Below are positions 1 through 6,809 of a stretch of DNA of 11,906 nt, one piece after another. Made by a program: the position numbers and the translations under genes. This stretch comes from CAYVZU01 sp964455935 (lineage in GTDB: Bacteria; Fibrobacterota; CAYVZU01): positions 1 through 11,906 of the forward strand of contig CAYVZU010000124.1 in the NCBI GenBank assembly GCA_964455935.1. Reading direction: 5' to 3'. The notes beneath the pieces were generated by a model that searched no databases, was not told where the DNA came from, and saw only the letters and a program-made list of their open reading frames with translations. The first letter of the stretch is position 1, and the number at the start of each line of letters is the position of its first letter.

Positions 1-101
1 GCCAATATCCAAACCCATTTGGACTTTTGTCGGTCAGATCACCGCAAAATAAATTACTACTGCGGAAGATGGGCTAGTTTGCCTCCATTTCTCCAGAAAT
101 G

Positions 102-129
102 AATAGGGCCGGTTTCCACCGGCCCTATT
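102..129. terminator. Bidirectional terminator hairpin
   Basis: Perfect 11-bp stem (AATAGGGCCGG at 102-112 pairs with 119-129) around a 6-nt loop. It lies 22 nt beyond the stop codon of the minus-strand outer-membrane protein gene. T-rich sequence follows on both strands (CTATTTATTT on plus, CTATTCATTT on minus), so it could also end a gene arriving from the left. The uridine run is interrupted on both sides, so termination strength is uncertain. Confidence 0.7.
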
Positions 130-151
130 TATTTCCAAGGAGAAAAGAATT

Positions 152-1435
152 CTACCGGGAAATCGACGTTGCCCCTGTGCCCATTGCCTCGTCCCCGGAC
201 GCCGGCATCCTGCTCTCATTGCTTGGCGTGTAAGAACTGCTTTCGCTGGAGGAGGAAGAACTCCCTCCGCGGAATTTATACGAGAGAGTAATGCTTGCCA
301 GGTTCGGGCCCCCGCCGTTGAGAAAATAAACTCCGTCCAGCGATCCCGGAGCTACCGTGGCGTCCAGCGCGAAGGCGCCCTGCCGGATTCCGGTGCCCAG
401 GGTCCAGGTCGTTGTTCCGGGAATCGTTGCCGAGCGCCTCTCGATTATGCTTTTGCCGACATTGGGATAGGTGATTTCGATGGTTGTATCGGTTTGCGTG
501 TAGGTTACCTTGGAAGCGCCGGCGCGCAGGAAAACATTCTCGATCTTCCAAACACGGCCGAACTCGTATTCAAAGCCGGCACGCAATTCGGGCAGGATGT
601 AGCTCATCATTATGTTTGCGGTTTTGGGTGTTGCATCGGTTTCCATTGCAGTGCGGATTGCGCCCACTCCGGCCAGGAGGAAAAACTTGGCGGGATCGGC
701 AATTTGAATTTCGCCCAGGAAACCGGCACGGGCTTCCACTGCTTGGTAATCGGGATTCTTGACGGTGACTGTCGTGCCCACCCTAGGTGTGGCGATCCGC
801 TCTTCCTGGAATATTTCGGCGCCCAGTCGGCTATAGATTCCCAATCTTGTATTACTGCCGAAGAGAATGGACATGTCGGCAAGGCCCCCCAAACCCGTTC
901 CGGAAGTCTCTATTGCACTATCGGGAACGCTGGCCGAAAGATCCGATTCCATAATGTACCCCAAGCCGACGGAAAGGTCCAATGCCGCAAAACTCAGTCC
1001 GGCTTTCACATCGATGGATCGGATCGAACTGCTGTGGTCAATTGCGGGACTGCCCAGCATGGCACTGTCCAACACCGTACTTTCGCCCTCGGACCAGACT
1101 TCAAAGCCTAGGTTGCCCAATCCCAGAAGAAAATGCAGATTGTCGGCACCCGGAGCGCCGACTGCGGACCGGTTGTAGGAGAATGTATGCGCCAGACTCC
1201 GCGGCGCGGCGACGCCGAGTGTCAATGCGTCGGTCAGTCCGATGGTACCGAAGATGCGCGAACCGCTCTCGCCATATAGCATGTCCTTGTATTCCCCGGC
1301 TTTGGCTGGATTTGTGAAAAGCCGCGAAGGATCATTGATATAGGTGTTTCCGCCCAGACTCAGAATGCGCGCCTGGCCAAAGGCGAGGGATGCGGCCAAT
1401 AGGACCCCAAAGCATACCGGAACGATTCGTTTCAC
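152..1435 (-). CDS. Outer-membrane beta-barrel protein with Ser-rich C-terminal tail
   Basis: Predicted 427-aa exported protein. The reading frame stays open to 1627, but I chose the GTG at 1435 because an AGGAGG Shine-Dalgarno sits just upstream and the next residues form a Sec signal peptide (VKRIVPVCFGVLLAASLAFG, cleavage near QA-R). The mature part is rich in alternating hydrophobic/polar beta strands (for example FEVWSEG, LELRAGFEYEF-like segments) and Gly, as in porin- or PorV-like barrels. The last predicted strand, SITLSYKF, ends near residue 388 and carries the terminal aromatic typical of a barrel-assembly signal. It is followed by an unusual 39-residue tail with runs of Ser, which is probably disordered. 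It likely resides in the outer membrane; substrate unknown. It is divergent from the OmpA-like lipoprotein gene, with a MITE-like element between them. The family assignment is inference from strand pattern and signal peptide. Confidence 0.75.
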   Translation of the reverse strand: MKRIVPVCFGVLLAASLAFGQARILSLGGNTYINDPSRLFTNPAKAGEYKDMLYGESGSRIFGTIGLTDALTLGVAAPRSLAHTFSYNRSAVGAPGADNLHFLLGLGNLGFEVWSEGESTVLDSAMLGSPAIDHSSSIRSIDVKAGLSFAALDLSVGLGYIMESDLSASVPDSAIETSGTGLGGLADMSILFGSNTRLGIYSRLGAEIFQEERIATPRVGTTVTVKNPDYQAVEARAGFLGEIQIADPAKFFLLAGVGAIRTAMETDATPKTANIMMSYILPELRAGFEYEFGRVWKIENVFLRAGASKVTYTQTDTTIEITYPNVGKSIIERRSATIPGTTTWTLGTGIRQGAFALDATVAPGSLDGVYFLNGGGPNLASITLSYKFRGGSSSSSSESSSYTPSNESRMPASGDEAMGTGATSISR

Positions 1436-1457
1436 AAAACCTCCTCTTTGATGGTGA

Positions 1458-1472
1458 CCAAAACCATTTTGG
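1458..1472. promoter_or_regulatory. Possible operator-like inverted repeat CCAAAA-N3-TTTTGG
   Basis: A 6-bp inverted repeat with a 3-nt centre, about 23 nt upstream of the GTG start of the outer-membrane protein gene. On the minus strand TTTTGGTC occurs twice, 16 bases apart, in this leader. A near-identical inverted repeat (CCAAA-CCCA-TTTGG, also followed by AC) lies at 9-22 at the left edge of the window. The sharing suggests a regulatory or protein-binding site, but no binding protein is identified. Confidence 0.25.
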
Positions 1473-1635
1473 ACCAAAAAGAGAAAGTAGATTTTTCTGC
1501 GCGCACGTTCCAAAGATAATGAAGTGTGGATTTGGACGAGATTGCAGCATTGGCGGGATTCCATCCTGTTTGTCTTCTTGGAATCCTGTAATCTTGTTCT
1601 CGTGGCTGAGCGTTGCTTTCCCTTCACCTTTGCAT

Positions 1636-1831
1636 CAATATTCGTAACTGCTCAGGTTCCCATGAAACCACAGAGAGAAACCCGAGGTAAGAAGGAGACC
1701 ACAGAGGGAAAATCTTTCTGGCGCGCAGCGCCGGAAAGGATCTTTCTCCTCTCTGTGTCCTCTTCTCCGGCCTCTGTGTAACTCTGTGGTTTCAAGGTTC
1801 TTTCAGGAGACGTGAGCAGTTACCAATATTC
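1636..1831. mobile_element. MITE-like palindromic element with 8-bp target duplication
   Basis: An exact 8-bp direct repeat, CAATATTC, occurs at 1636-1643 and 1824-1831. Just inside it are perfect 11-bp terminal inverted repeats, GTAACTGCTCA (1644-1654) and TGAGCAGTTAC (1813-1823). The 180-bp interior is a long imperfect palindrome. Second-tier arms TGAAACCACAGAG (1663-1675) and CTCTGTGGTTTCA (1782-1794) match perfectly. Further ACCACAGAG/CTCTGTGT motifs occur inside, and a central hairpin CTTTC-T-GGCGC-GCA-GCGCC-G-GAAAG occupies 1714-1738. No transposase is encoded, so it would be non-autonomous and mobilised in trans. It lies between two divergent genes, and its right end lies 22 nt before the start of the OmpA-like gene. 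I do not recognise a named family. Confidence 0.7.
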
Positions 1832-1853
1832 TTCGAATATGGAGGAGATCCAA

Positions 1854-2351
1854 ATGAAGAAGCTTTGCACGATTGCACTTGTTGGACTGTCCGTCATCGG
1901 GGGTTCCTGCACTCCGCCCTGTCCGCCGGCGATCCTGGACCGGGACGGCGATTGCGTCGCGGACTCCATGGACAAATGCCAGGATGCCGCCGAGGTGAAA
2001 AACGATTTCCGGGACGGTGACGGCTGCCCGGACAACCTTCCAATTCCTCTGGATCGAAGCGTGACCATGCGCCTGGAATCCATCAGCTTCGCGCAGGGCA
2101 CGGCCGAACTAGCGGGCGATTCGCCAACCATGCTCCAGAACATTGCCGACCGAATGGAGCGCTTTCCCTACATGCAGATCGAGATCAACTGCTACGAAGA
2201 CAATGGGGAGCTTGCCCAAAAGCGGGCGGAATCGATCAAAACCTGGATTCAGAACCAAGGCATTGCGCCGGAGCGCATGCAGGCCGTGGGCAAGCCCATG
2301 CCCGCCAATCCCGAGGCCCGCACGGACCCAAGTGTAAAACGGATTGATTAG
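1854..2351 (+). CDS. OmpA-like peptidoglycan-associated lipoprotein
   Basis: 165-aa envelope protein. The ATG at 1854 is preferred over an upstream in-frame ATG at 1812: it has a strong GGAGGAG site six bases upstream and begins the signal peptide MKKLCTIALVGLSVIGGSC, whose Cys19 is the probable lipidated residue (the lipobox GGS-C is loose). Residues 29-60 hold two acidic Cys-containing repeats (DRDGDCVADSMDKC and DFRDGDGCPD) like calcium-binding thrombospondin type 3 motifs. Residues about 74-165 match an OmpA C-terminal domain: ISFAQGTAELAGDS, then EDNG with Asp116 and KRAESI with Arg124. These two align with the residues that bind diaminopimelate in OmpA/Pal. The loop between Asp and Arg is shorter than usual, and the final NRRVE-type motif is reduced to VKRID at the very C-terminus. 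Likely role: tethering the outer membrane to peptidoglycan. The gene converges on the DsbA-like gene with a 39-nt gap and no clear terminator. Confidence 0.8.
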   Translation: MKKLCTIALVGLSVIGGSCTPPCPPAILDRDGDCVADSMDKCQDAAEVKNDFRDGDGCPDNLPIPLDRSVTMRLESISFAQGTAELAGDSPTMLQNIADRMERFPYMQIEINCYEDNGELAQKRAESIKTWIQNQGIAPERMQAVGKPMPANPEARTDPSVKRID

Positions 2352-2390
2352 AAAACCTGATTTCCGACAATAGAACCGGATGGGGAGGCT

Positions 2391-3125
2391 TTATGGGTCG
2401 GTGCGTGGAAGAGTTTTCGCCGTGAGGCGCTCGTATTCAAACTCCGCGGCGTCAATGACCCATTGGGTGTCTTTGTAGCTCTGGTACCGACGGCCGTTGA
2501 TAAAGAAGGTGGGGGTCCGATCCACTCCATTGCGATGGGCTTCGTCGGCCCACGCGGCGGCCCTTTGCTTGAGGTCATCCTGGCCGATTCTCCGGTCGAA
2601 CTCGGCGGAATCTGCGCCCAGCCGTTTCATGATTGAGCGGATTATTTCCAGCGTCACTCGTTCCTTGACCGGCTCAAGGGACAGCAGCAATTGCGGCTGC
2701 TTGCGCCAGTCGGCCGCGGCCACCAGCGCAACGTCAACCGGCCGGGACGAGAATGGCTTGACCGCCATCCGCGCCTTGCCTTTCAGCACGCCGGCGGTTA
2801 CTTCACGGTACATTTGCGCATACAGCAACTTGCAAAGCGGACAGGTCATGCTCACGACCATGATGATTTGAACCGGGGTGCCGCTCTCTCCAATAAAACT
2901 CACGGAGGAAGTGTCGATTTTACAGCGCGCGGTATCCGCGAACATCTTCATCCGCGTATTGAGTTCCTTCGTGAATGTGGAGCAGGGAACCTGCTCCTTA
3001 ATCAGCCAGGCGCGGAACCGTTCCAGGCGGGGCGATATGGGATTCAATTTCCGACCGCAGGGATCCTGGGCAAAGGCCGCGATCTGAACCGCAAGAATGA
3101 TTGCCGCAATCAACGGATTTCTCAT
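2391..3125 (-). CDS. Periplasmic DsbA/DsbG-like thioredoxin-fold protein
   Basis: 244-aa exported protein. The start at 3125 is preceded by GAGGT at a 6-nt spacing and opens with a clean signal peptide (MRNPLIAAIILAVQIAAFAQ); the frame stays open 54 nt further upstream but that part looks non-coding. The active site is Cys95-Pro-Leu-Cys98 after a beta strand (VQIIMVVSMT). The cis-proline motif RTPTFFING lies at 203-211 (Pro205). The long helical insertion between the two is typical of DsbA and of Thioredoxin_4-type proteins. Three more cysteines (23, 48, 68) sit in an N-terminal region of about 70 residues before the fold. Likely role: thiol-disulfide exchange on exported proteins. No DsbB/VKOR or DsbD partner is in the window, so oxidase versus isomerase/reductase cannot be decided. 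The neighbouring OmpA-like and secreted proteins contain several cysteines and are possible clients (inference). Confidence 0.85.
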   Translation of the reverse strand: MRNPLIAAIILAVQIAAFAQDPCGRKLNPISPRLERFRAWLIKEQVPCSTFTKELNTRMKMFADTARCKIDTSSVSFIGESGTPVQIIMVVSMTCPLCKLLYAQMYREVTAGVLKGKARMAVKPFSSRPVDVALVAAADWRKQPQLLLSLEPVKERVTLEIIRSIMKRLGADSAEFDRRIGQDDLKQRAAAWADEAHRNGVDRTPTFFINGRRYQSYKDTQWVIDAAEFEYERLTAKTLPRTDP

Positions 3126-3262
3126 GGATACCTCAACCCCAATATACATCCGCCGCGCGCATTCGATGCAACCTGTCATGGACCATTCCGGCCGGCCCGG
3201 TTATTTTCTTGCCGGTCTGGCGGTCATTTTGGTGGTCGGGCTTTGGAATCAAATGTCCAATG

Positions 3263-3859
3263 TCAAACAAATTCATCCGGGTCGGCAAAATACTCTTCGA
3301 TATCGCGCAGCCACTTCGCCCGCTTCTTCTGGCCTACCGTGACAACGCGGTAGAGTTCGAACCATTTCACCTTCTTGATCCCGCAGAACTTAAGCGTAAT
3401 ACGGATCAGGCTGTGCTTGAAAGGATTTCCCAGAAACCAGTTGTAGATGGTTTTGGGCGCGTTCATGGTCGAGATCACCACAGCCTTGCGAATGGTCCGG
3501 ATCTTTCCTTTGAACATTCCGTATTTGGTGATTTCATAAGCCCAGTGTTCCAGAAAGACCTTGTCAAAAAATCCTTTAAGCACAGCGGGAATTGTGCCCC
3601 ACCAGATCGGCGCGATGATCACAAGGTATGCGGCCCCGGCGATCCTGTTCTGATACTCGCCCACCTTGGGGTCGGCCCACACGCCTTTGGAGTAGCCGGC
3701 CAGGTCTTGGCTGGACATGACCGGATTGAAACCCTCGCCGACAAGATCGATCACGTCGAAGGATGCGCGGCGTCTCTCGATTCCCTTGCGCACGGCCTCC
3801 AGGATCGCATGGTTGTAGCTCCCCTCATAGGGATGGCAATATAGGATGAGTGTTTCCAT
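3263..3859 (-). CDS. Flavodoxin-fold NAD(P)H:quinone oxidoreductase
   Basis: 198-aa cytosolic protein. The start METLILYCHPYEGSYN gives the canonical first beta strand and flavin-phosphate loop (HPYEGSYNHAI, 9-19) of the KefF/MdaB/NQO1-like family. The second hallmark, PIWWGTIPAVLKGFFDKVF, spans 84-102 and lines the flavin and quinone site. Length is normal for the family. Expected reaction: two-electron reduction of quinones or other electrophiles by NAD(P)H with bound FMN or FAD. The start at 3859 is only 8 nt after the stop of the upstream LamG protein gene, with no strong Shine-Dalgarno, so translation may be coupled. The frame is open to 4021, but that part lies inside the LamG gene. A functional link with the LamG protein is not obvious. 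Exact subfamily not determined. Confidence 0.88.
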   Translation of the reverse strand: METLILYCHPYEGSYNHAILEAVRKGIERRRASFDVIDLVGEGFNPVMSSQDLAGYSKGVWADPKVGEYQNRIAGAAYLVIIAPIWWGTIPAVLKGFFDKVFLEHWAYEITKYGMFKGKIRTIRKAVVISTMNAPKTIYNWFLGNPFKHSLIRITLKFCGIKKVKWFELYRVVTVGQKKRAKWLRDIEEYFADPDEFV

Positions 3860-3867
3860 TGCGGCGG

Positions 3868-5544
3868 CTATCGGAGCACGCGGAAGCTCCGACGGGTGCT
3901 CTTCTCCGCCGACTTGAGAGTGGCTATATACGCGCCATTCAGCAAGAGAGAGGGACAGCGCACCTGAATTTCGGAATCCGCGCCGGCCCCTTTGTACGAC
4001 CAGAGTTTTCGGCCGGTGCAATCATAGATATCAAGCCGATAGTCCGCCCGTGAATCCATTGGGAAGGGCAGGTCCACTCCGGTCGACGGGCCCACAAGCC
4101 GCAGGACCGGTGTCGTTGAAACGGAGACCGGCCGCAAGGCCACGGAAGGCGTTGGAATCAAAACGCGAAGCGAGAAGAACTCCTTCTGGTTTCCCAGGCT
4201 GAATTTGATCCGGATTGTATCTGTTTGAGGCCCCCGCGGCGCCGGACCTCCAATGAGGCTGGAACCCAAAAGCATTACATCCCAGGTGGGCTTGCCCAAC
4301 ATTGCGAACTCGGGTCTGCCCTTCACGCCGGCCGAATCGTAGGTAAGGATATAATAGAGCGCGTCGCCCGGTTTGACCACAACGCTATCGGGAGAAGTCA
4401 CATGCGGCACACCCGCAACCGAAAATGGCGTGGAAAAAGCGGCAGCGGAGTTTCCGGCCGAATCCCTGACAACGATTTTGATGCAGCTCCCATTGCTAAG
4501 GTCGGCCGGCGCCTGCCAATCCAACCGGGTGGAGGTTCCCGGAAGGGCGGCAATCAGGTTCCATACCGGGTTTGCGCCGTAATAAAGCGAACAGCTTGCA
4601 ACGCCAAACGCGTCTTGCGCGCTCCACTCGATCTTCACCTTCGAGCCCGGGCCAATTTCTTTCTTATCATTTTCCTGGAGCGGGGCCATTGCCACGACCG
4701 GGGCTGTTGTGTCAACAATGGGGAACGCGGCGGGCACCGCAGGCTGCGCCGGCCTGATAGGGGCCGCAACAGGCTCCGCGACATTCGCCACTCCGTACAA
4801 GGACCAGATTTCCGATGCCGAGAGGGGACGGCTCCAGATCGAAACTTCGTCGATCAGGCCCGAATACAATCCCTGTTCAACGATGCTGCCGTTCGCAGAC
4901 CGTTGGGGCCAGCTACCCATCTGCACCAGATGATTGCGCTGCAAATTCGGCAGATCCGCGATGAAATCGGTTCGCCGGTCCCCGGCACCTGCGGGCCGGA
5001 TATAATCGACCGGCTGCTGAGTATCATCCAAATAGATCCGAAGCTGCGAGGTTCCGTTGGCCACGAAACAGACAAAATGCCACTGGCCGTCAGAGGCATG
5101 GCTGGCCCCGCGCAGGATATGGCGCAGGCCGTCCTTGGATTTCCAGGTCTGGGCGACATAACCGGAATCCAGCCCCCAGCTCATGGCCGAATTCGACGTC
5201 TCGGGGCTTGCGTAGCACAGCAGAACCGCGTTTTCTTTCGTGGTTCGAAACCAGAACGAGACCGTCCCGGATTGAAAGCCGTCGTACAGGTTGTTCGCAT
5301 TGGATCGCGCGCCGTTTCGCGAGACAGAATCAAAGACCATGGCCCTTCCCAATCCCGGCTTGCCGGCGATCCAATTGGCTCGCGTACAACGATAGGGGGT
5401 TAGATCATTGCTTTTGGCGGAGGCGTCCGGAATCGTAAGACTGTCGGCGCGTTCGAAGTCCCAGGAGCCGGCCAGGCCGGTTTTGAGATCGGCCCATACA
5501 ACGCATGGAGCCAGACAAACAAGGCCAAGAAGTCCCAAATTCAT
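3868..5544 (-). CDS. Secreted LamG/Ig-like protein with C-terminal sorting-like domain
   Basis: 558-aa exported protein. The signal peptide is MNLGLLGLVCLAPCVVWA, with AAAGGGGG upstream as ribosome-binding site. Residues about 20-252 form a concanavalin/LamG-like jelly roll: GLAGSWDFE at the start, TVSFWFRT (94-101), DGQWHFVCFV (152-161), LRIYLDD (168-174) and GLIDEVSIWSRPLSASEI (229-246), all classic for the family. A Pro/Ala linker (256-276) follows. Next is an Ig-like domain (about 278-378, VKIEWSAQDAFGV and VVRDSAGNSA) and a second putative Ig-like domain (380-462). Residues about 478-558 end in a beta domain with YRLDIYDCTGRKLWSY and NGAYIATLKS, like type IX secretion or FlgD-like C-terminal domains. 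Likely cell-surface or extracellular carbohydrate or adhesion protein; no catalytic domain is visible. It is divergent from the radical SAM gene and probably co-transcribed with the quinone reductase downstream. Confidence 0.85.
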   Translation of the reverse strand: MNLGLLGLVCLAPCVVWADLKTGLAGSWDFERADSLTIPDASAKSNDLTPYRCTRANWIAGKPGLGRAMVFDSVSRNGARSNANNLYDGFQSGTVSFWFRTTKENAVLLCYASPETSNSAMSWGLDSGYVAQTWKSKDGLRHILRGASHASDGQWHFVCFVANGTSQLRIYLDDTQQPVDYIRPAGAGDRRTDFIADLPNLQRNHLVQMGSWPQRSANGSIVEQGLYSGLIDEVSIWSRPLSASEIWSLYGVANVAEPVAAPIRPAQPAVPAAFPIVDTTAPVVAMAPLQENDKKEIGPGSKVKIEWSAQDAFGVASCSLYYGANPVWNLIAALPGTSTRLDWQAPADLSNGSCIKIVVRDSAGNSAAAFSTPFSVAGVPHVTSPDSVVVKPGDALYYILTYDSAGVKGRPEFAMLGKPTWDVMLLGSSLIGGPAPRGPQTDTIRIKFSLGNQKEFFSLRVLIPTPSVALRPVSVSTTPVLRLVGPSTGVDLPFPMDSRADYRLDIYDCTGRKLWSYKGAGADSEIQVRCPSLLLNGAYIATLKSAEKSTRRSFRVLR

Positions 5545-5647
5545 TGTGACGCCCCCTTTGCGTTAACGATAAGGTCTTTTCCGGATTGGCGAAACTCAGG
5601 CCGTAGACCTGGATCAGGCCGGTTGGGAAAAGTTTTCTTTATTGGGT

Positions 5648-6562
5648 ATGAGAGAACCCGAGCCTCTAGTGATTCGTCCGCCGAGCGAATGGTGCAGTCT
5701 CCTTATCCGGGTGACGCGCGGCTGCGGTTGGGGCCGATGCCGTTTTTGCGGAATCTACCCCGGCATGGGCCAGCCCGAATTCTCGACTCGGAGCGCCGCC
5801 GATGTGTGCCGCGATATCGACCTGCTCCGGCAGCGACTGGCCCGGGTGAAGTCGGCATTCCTGGGGGATTCGGATCCTTTGTGTGTCCCGCTCCAGGACT
5901 CACTGGCCATTCTGCAATATCTGCGCCAGCGATTCCCGGAAATCCACCGTGTGACCTGTTACGCCCGAACGGCAACCCTATGGAAGCTGGGACAAACGGG
6001 TTTATGCGCATTGGCCAAGGCTGGCCTCAACCGCATACACATCGGCCTCGAGTCGGGTGACACCGAGACGCTCCGGTTCCATTTCAAAGGTCAATCGCCA
6101 AAGATGGCAATCGAGACTTCGGCCTGGCTCAGGCAGACGGGAATCGAAATCTCCTATTACGTTCTGCTGGGTTTGGGCGGTCGTGACAACTGGAAGCATC
6201 ATATCGACGAGACCGCGCGGGTTTTGAATCTGACCAACCCCGGGTTTATCCGTTTGCGCAGGCTTTGGATTTACACCGCGCAGGAAATACCATTGAGAAT
6301 CGAGAGTCCATTGATGCCATTTGTCCGCTCCGGCCGGTTCGTGCCGCAGACACCGGAAGGGACCGTGCTCGAATTGCGCTGCCTTATCGAGCAGCTTGAA
6401 GGTATCGCATCCCAATTGGTTTGCGATCACGGCAACAACTATGTCCACGTCGAAGGCCGCCTCCCTGGCGATAAGCAGCGAATGCTCGACGAGATCGATC
6501 GGTTTCTGTGCTTGCCTGACCATGAGAAAGCGCGAGTGTACGCGCAGGGCTCGGTGATTTGA
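5648..6562 (+). CDS. Radical SAM protein, CX4CX2C type
   Basis: 304-aa protein. It starts at ATG 5648 (an in-frame TTG lies two codons earlier); no clear Shine-Dalgarno is seen. The 4Fe-4S cluster motif is Cys26-GWGR-Cys31-RF-Cys34 in the context VTRGCGWGRCRFCGIYPGM. The spacing is CX4CX2C rather than the classical CX3CX2C, which is known in a subset of uncharacterised radical SAM enzymes. Further TIM-barrel landmarks are FLGDSDPL (71-78), RIHIGLESGD (129-138) and YVLLGLGGRD (171-180). The cluster would bind S-adenosylmethionine and generate a 5'-deoxyadenosyl radical. There is no cobalamin-binding domain upstream and no obvious auxiliary cluster motif, and the substrate is unknown. No peptide precursor or modification partner is next to it. 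It is divergent from the LamG gene (103-nt gap) and followed directly by an inverted-repeat element. Confidence 0.88.
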   Translation: MREPEPLVIRPPSEWCSLLIRVTRGCGWGRCRFCGIYPGMGQPEFSTRSAADVCRDIDLLRQRLARVKSAFLGDSDPLCVPLQDSLAILQYLRQRFPEIHRVTCYARTATLWKLGQTGLCALAKAGLNRIHIGLESGDTETLRFHFKGQSPKMAIETSAWLRQTGIEISYYVLLGLGGRDNWKHHIDETARVLNLTNPGFIRLRRLWIYTAQEIPLRIESPLMPFVRSGRFVPQTPEGTVLELRCLIEQLEGIASQLVCDHGNNYVHVEGRLPGDKQRMLDEIDRFLCLPDHEKARVYAQGSVI

Positions 6563-6566
6563 AGAA

Positions 6567-6788
6567 GGCTGTAGGTATTTAGGCTACAGGCTACAGACAA
6601 AAAGCAATGGGGCGCAGGTCCGCAAGAGGTCCGGGTGGCACGCACTTGTGCGTGATTTCGATGAAGAATGTAGGTGACTGCAAGCTTCGGGCTACAGCGG
6701 GAGATTGGGAAAGAGTCCAGATTCTGTCCTCTTCAGATCGGCAATTTTTCTGTTTTCACCTGCAGCCTGAAGCCTGTTACCTTGAGCC
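6567..6788. repeat. Imperfect inverted-repeat element with GGCTACAG motifs
   Basis: This gene-free gap between the radical SAM and hemerythrin genes is bounded by imperfect inverted repeats of about 30 bp. The left arm 6567-6596 contains AGGCTACAGGCTACAG. The right arm 6760-6788 reads CTGCAGCCTGAAGCCTG onward and is its near-complement, with one single-base gap and several mismatches. A third related copy (TGTAGGT...GGGCTACAG, 6669-6697) lies inside, as do a CACGCA/TGCGTG hairpin (6639-6654) and a short AGGTCCG direct repeat. No target duplication and no open reading frame of quality are visible. It resembles an old palindromic intergenic repeat or a degraded non-autonomous element. Confidence 0.5.
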
Positions 6789-6809
6789 TGGTTTCCTGTG
6801 CTCAACGAC

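Noticed and set aside
2..52. Possible C-terminal end of a plus-strand gene (open frame ending TAA at 50-52)
   Set aside because: Only 16 codons are visible, with no recognisable motif. The convergent layout with the terminator at 102-129 makes it plausible but it cannot be supported.
494..1111. 205-codon plus-strand frame inside the outer-membrane protein gene
   Set aside because: Shadow of the minus-strand gene; no motif, signal peptide or ribosome-binding site.
1436..1627. N-terminal extension of the outer-membrane protein gene upstream of the GTG at 1435
   Set aside because: The extra 64 residues are basic, lack a protein-like pattern and would bury the signal peptide. The GTG with AGGAGG explains the start better.
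4225..5403. 392-codon plus-strand open frame antisense to the LamG gene
   Set aside because: Composition is Arg/Gly/His-rich, with no domains; the opposite strand encodes clear LamG and Ig-like domains. It is a GC-driven shadow.
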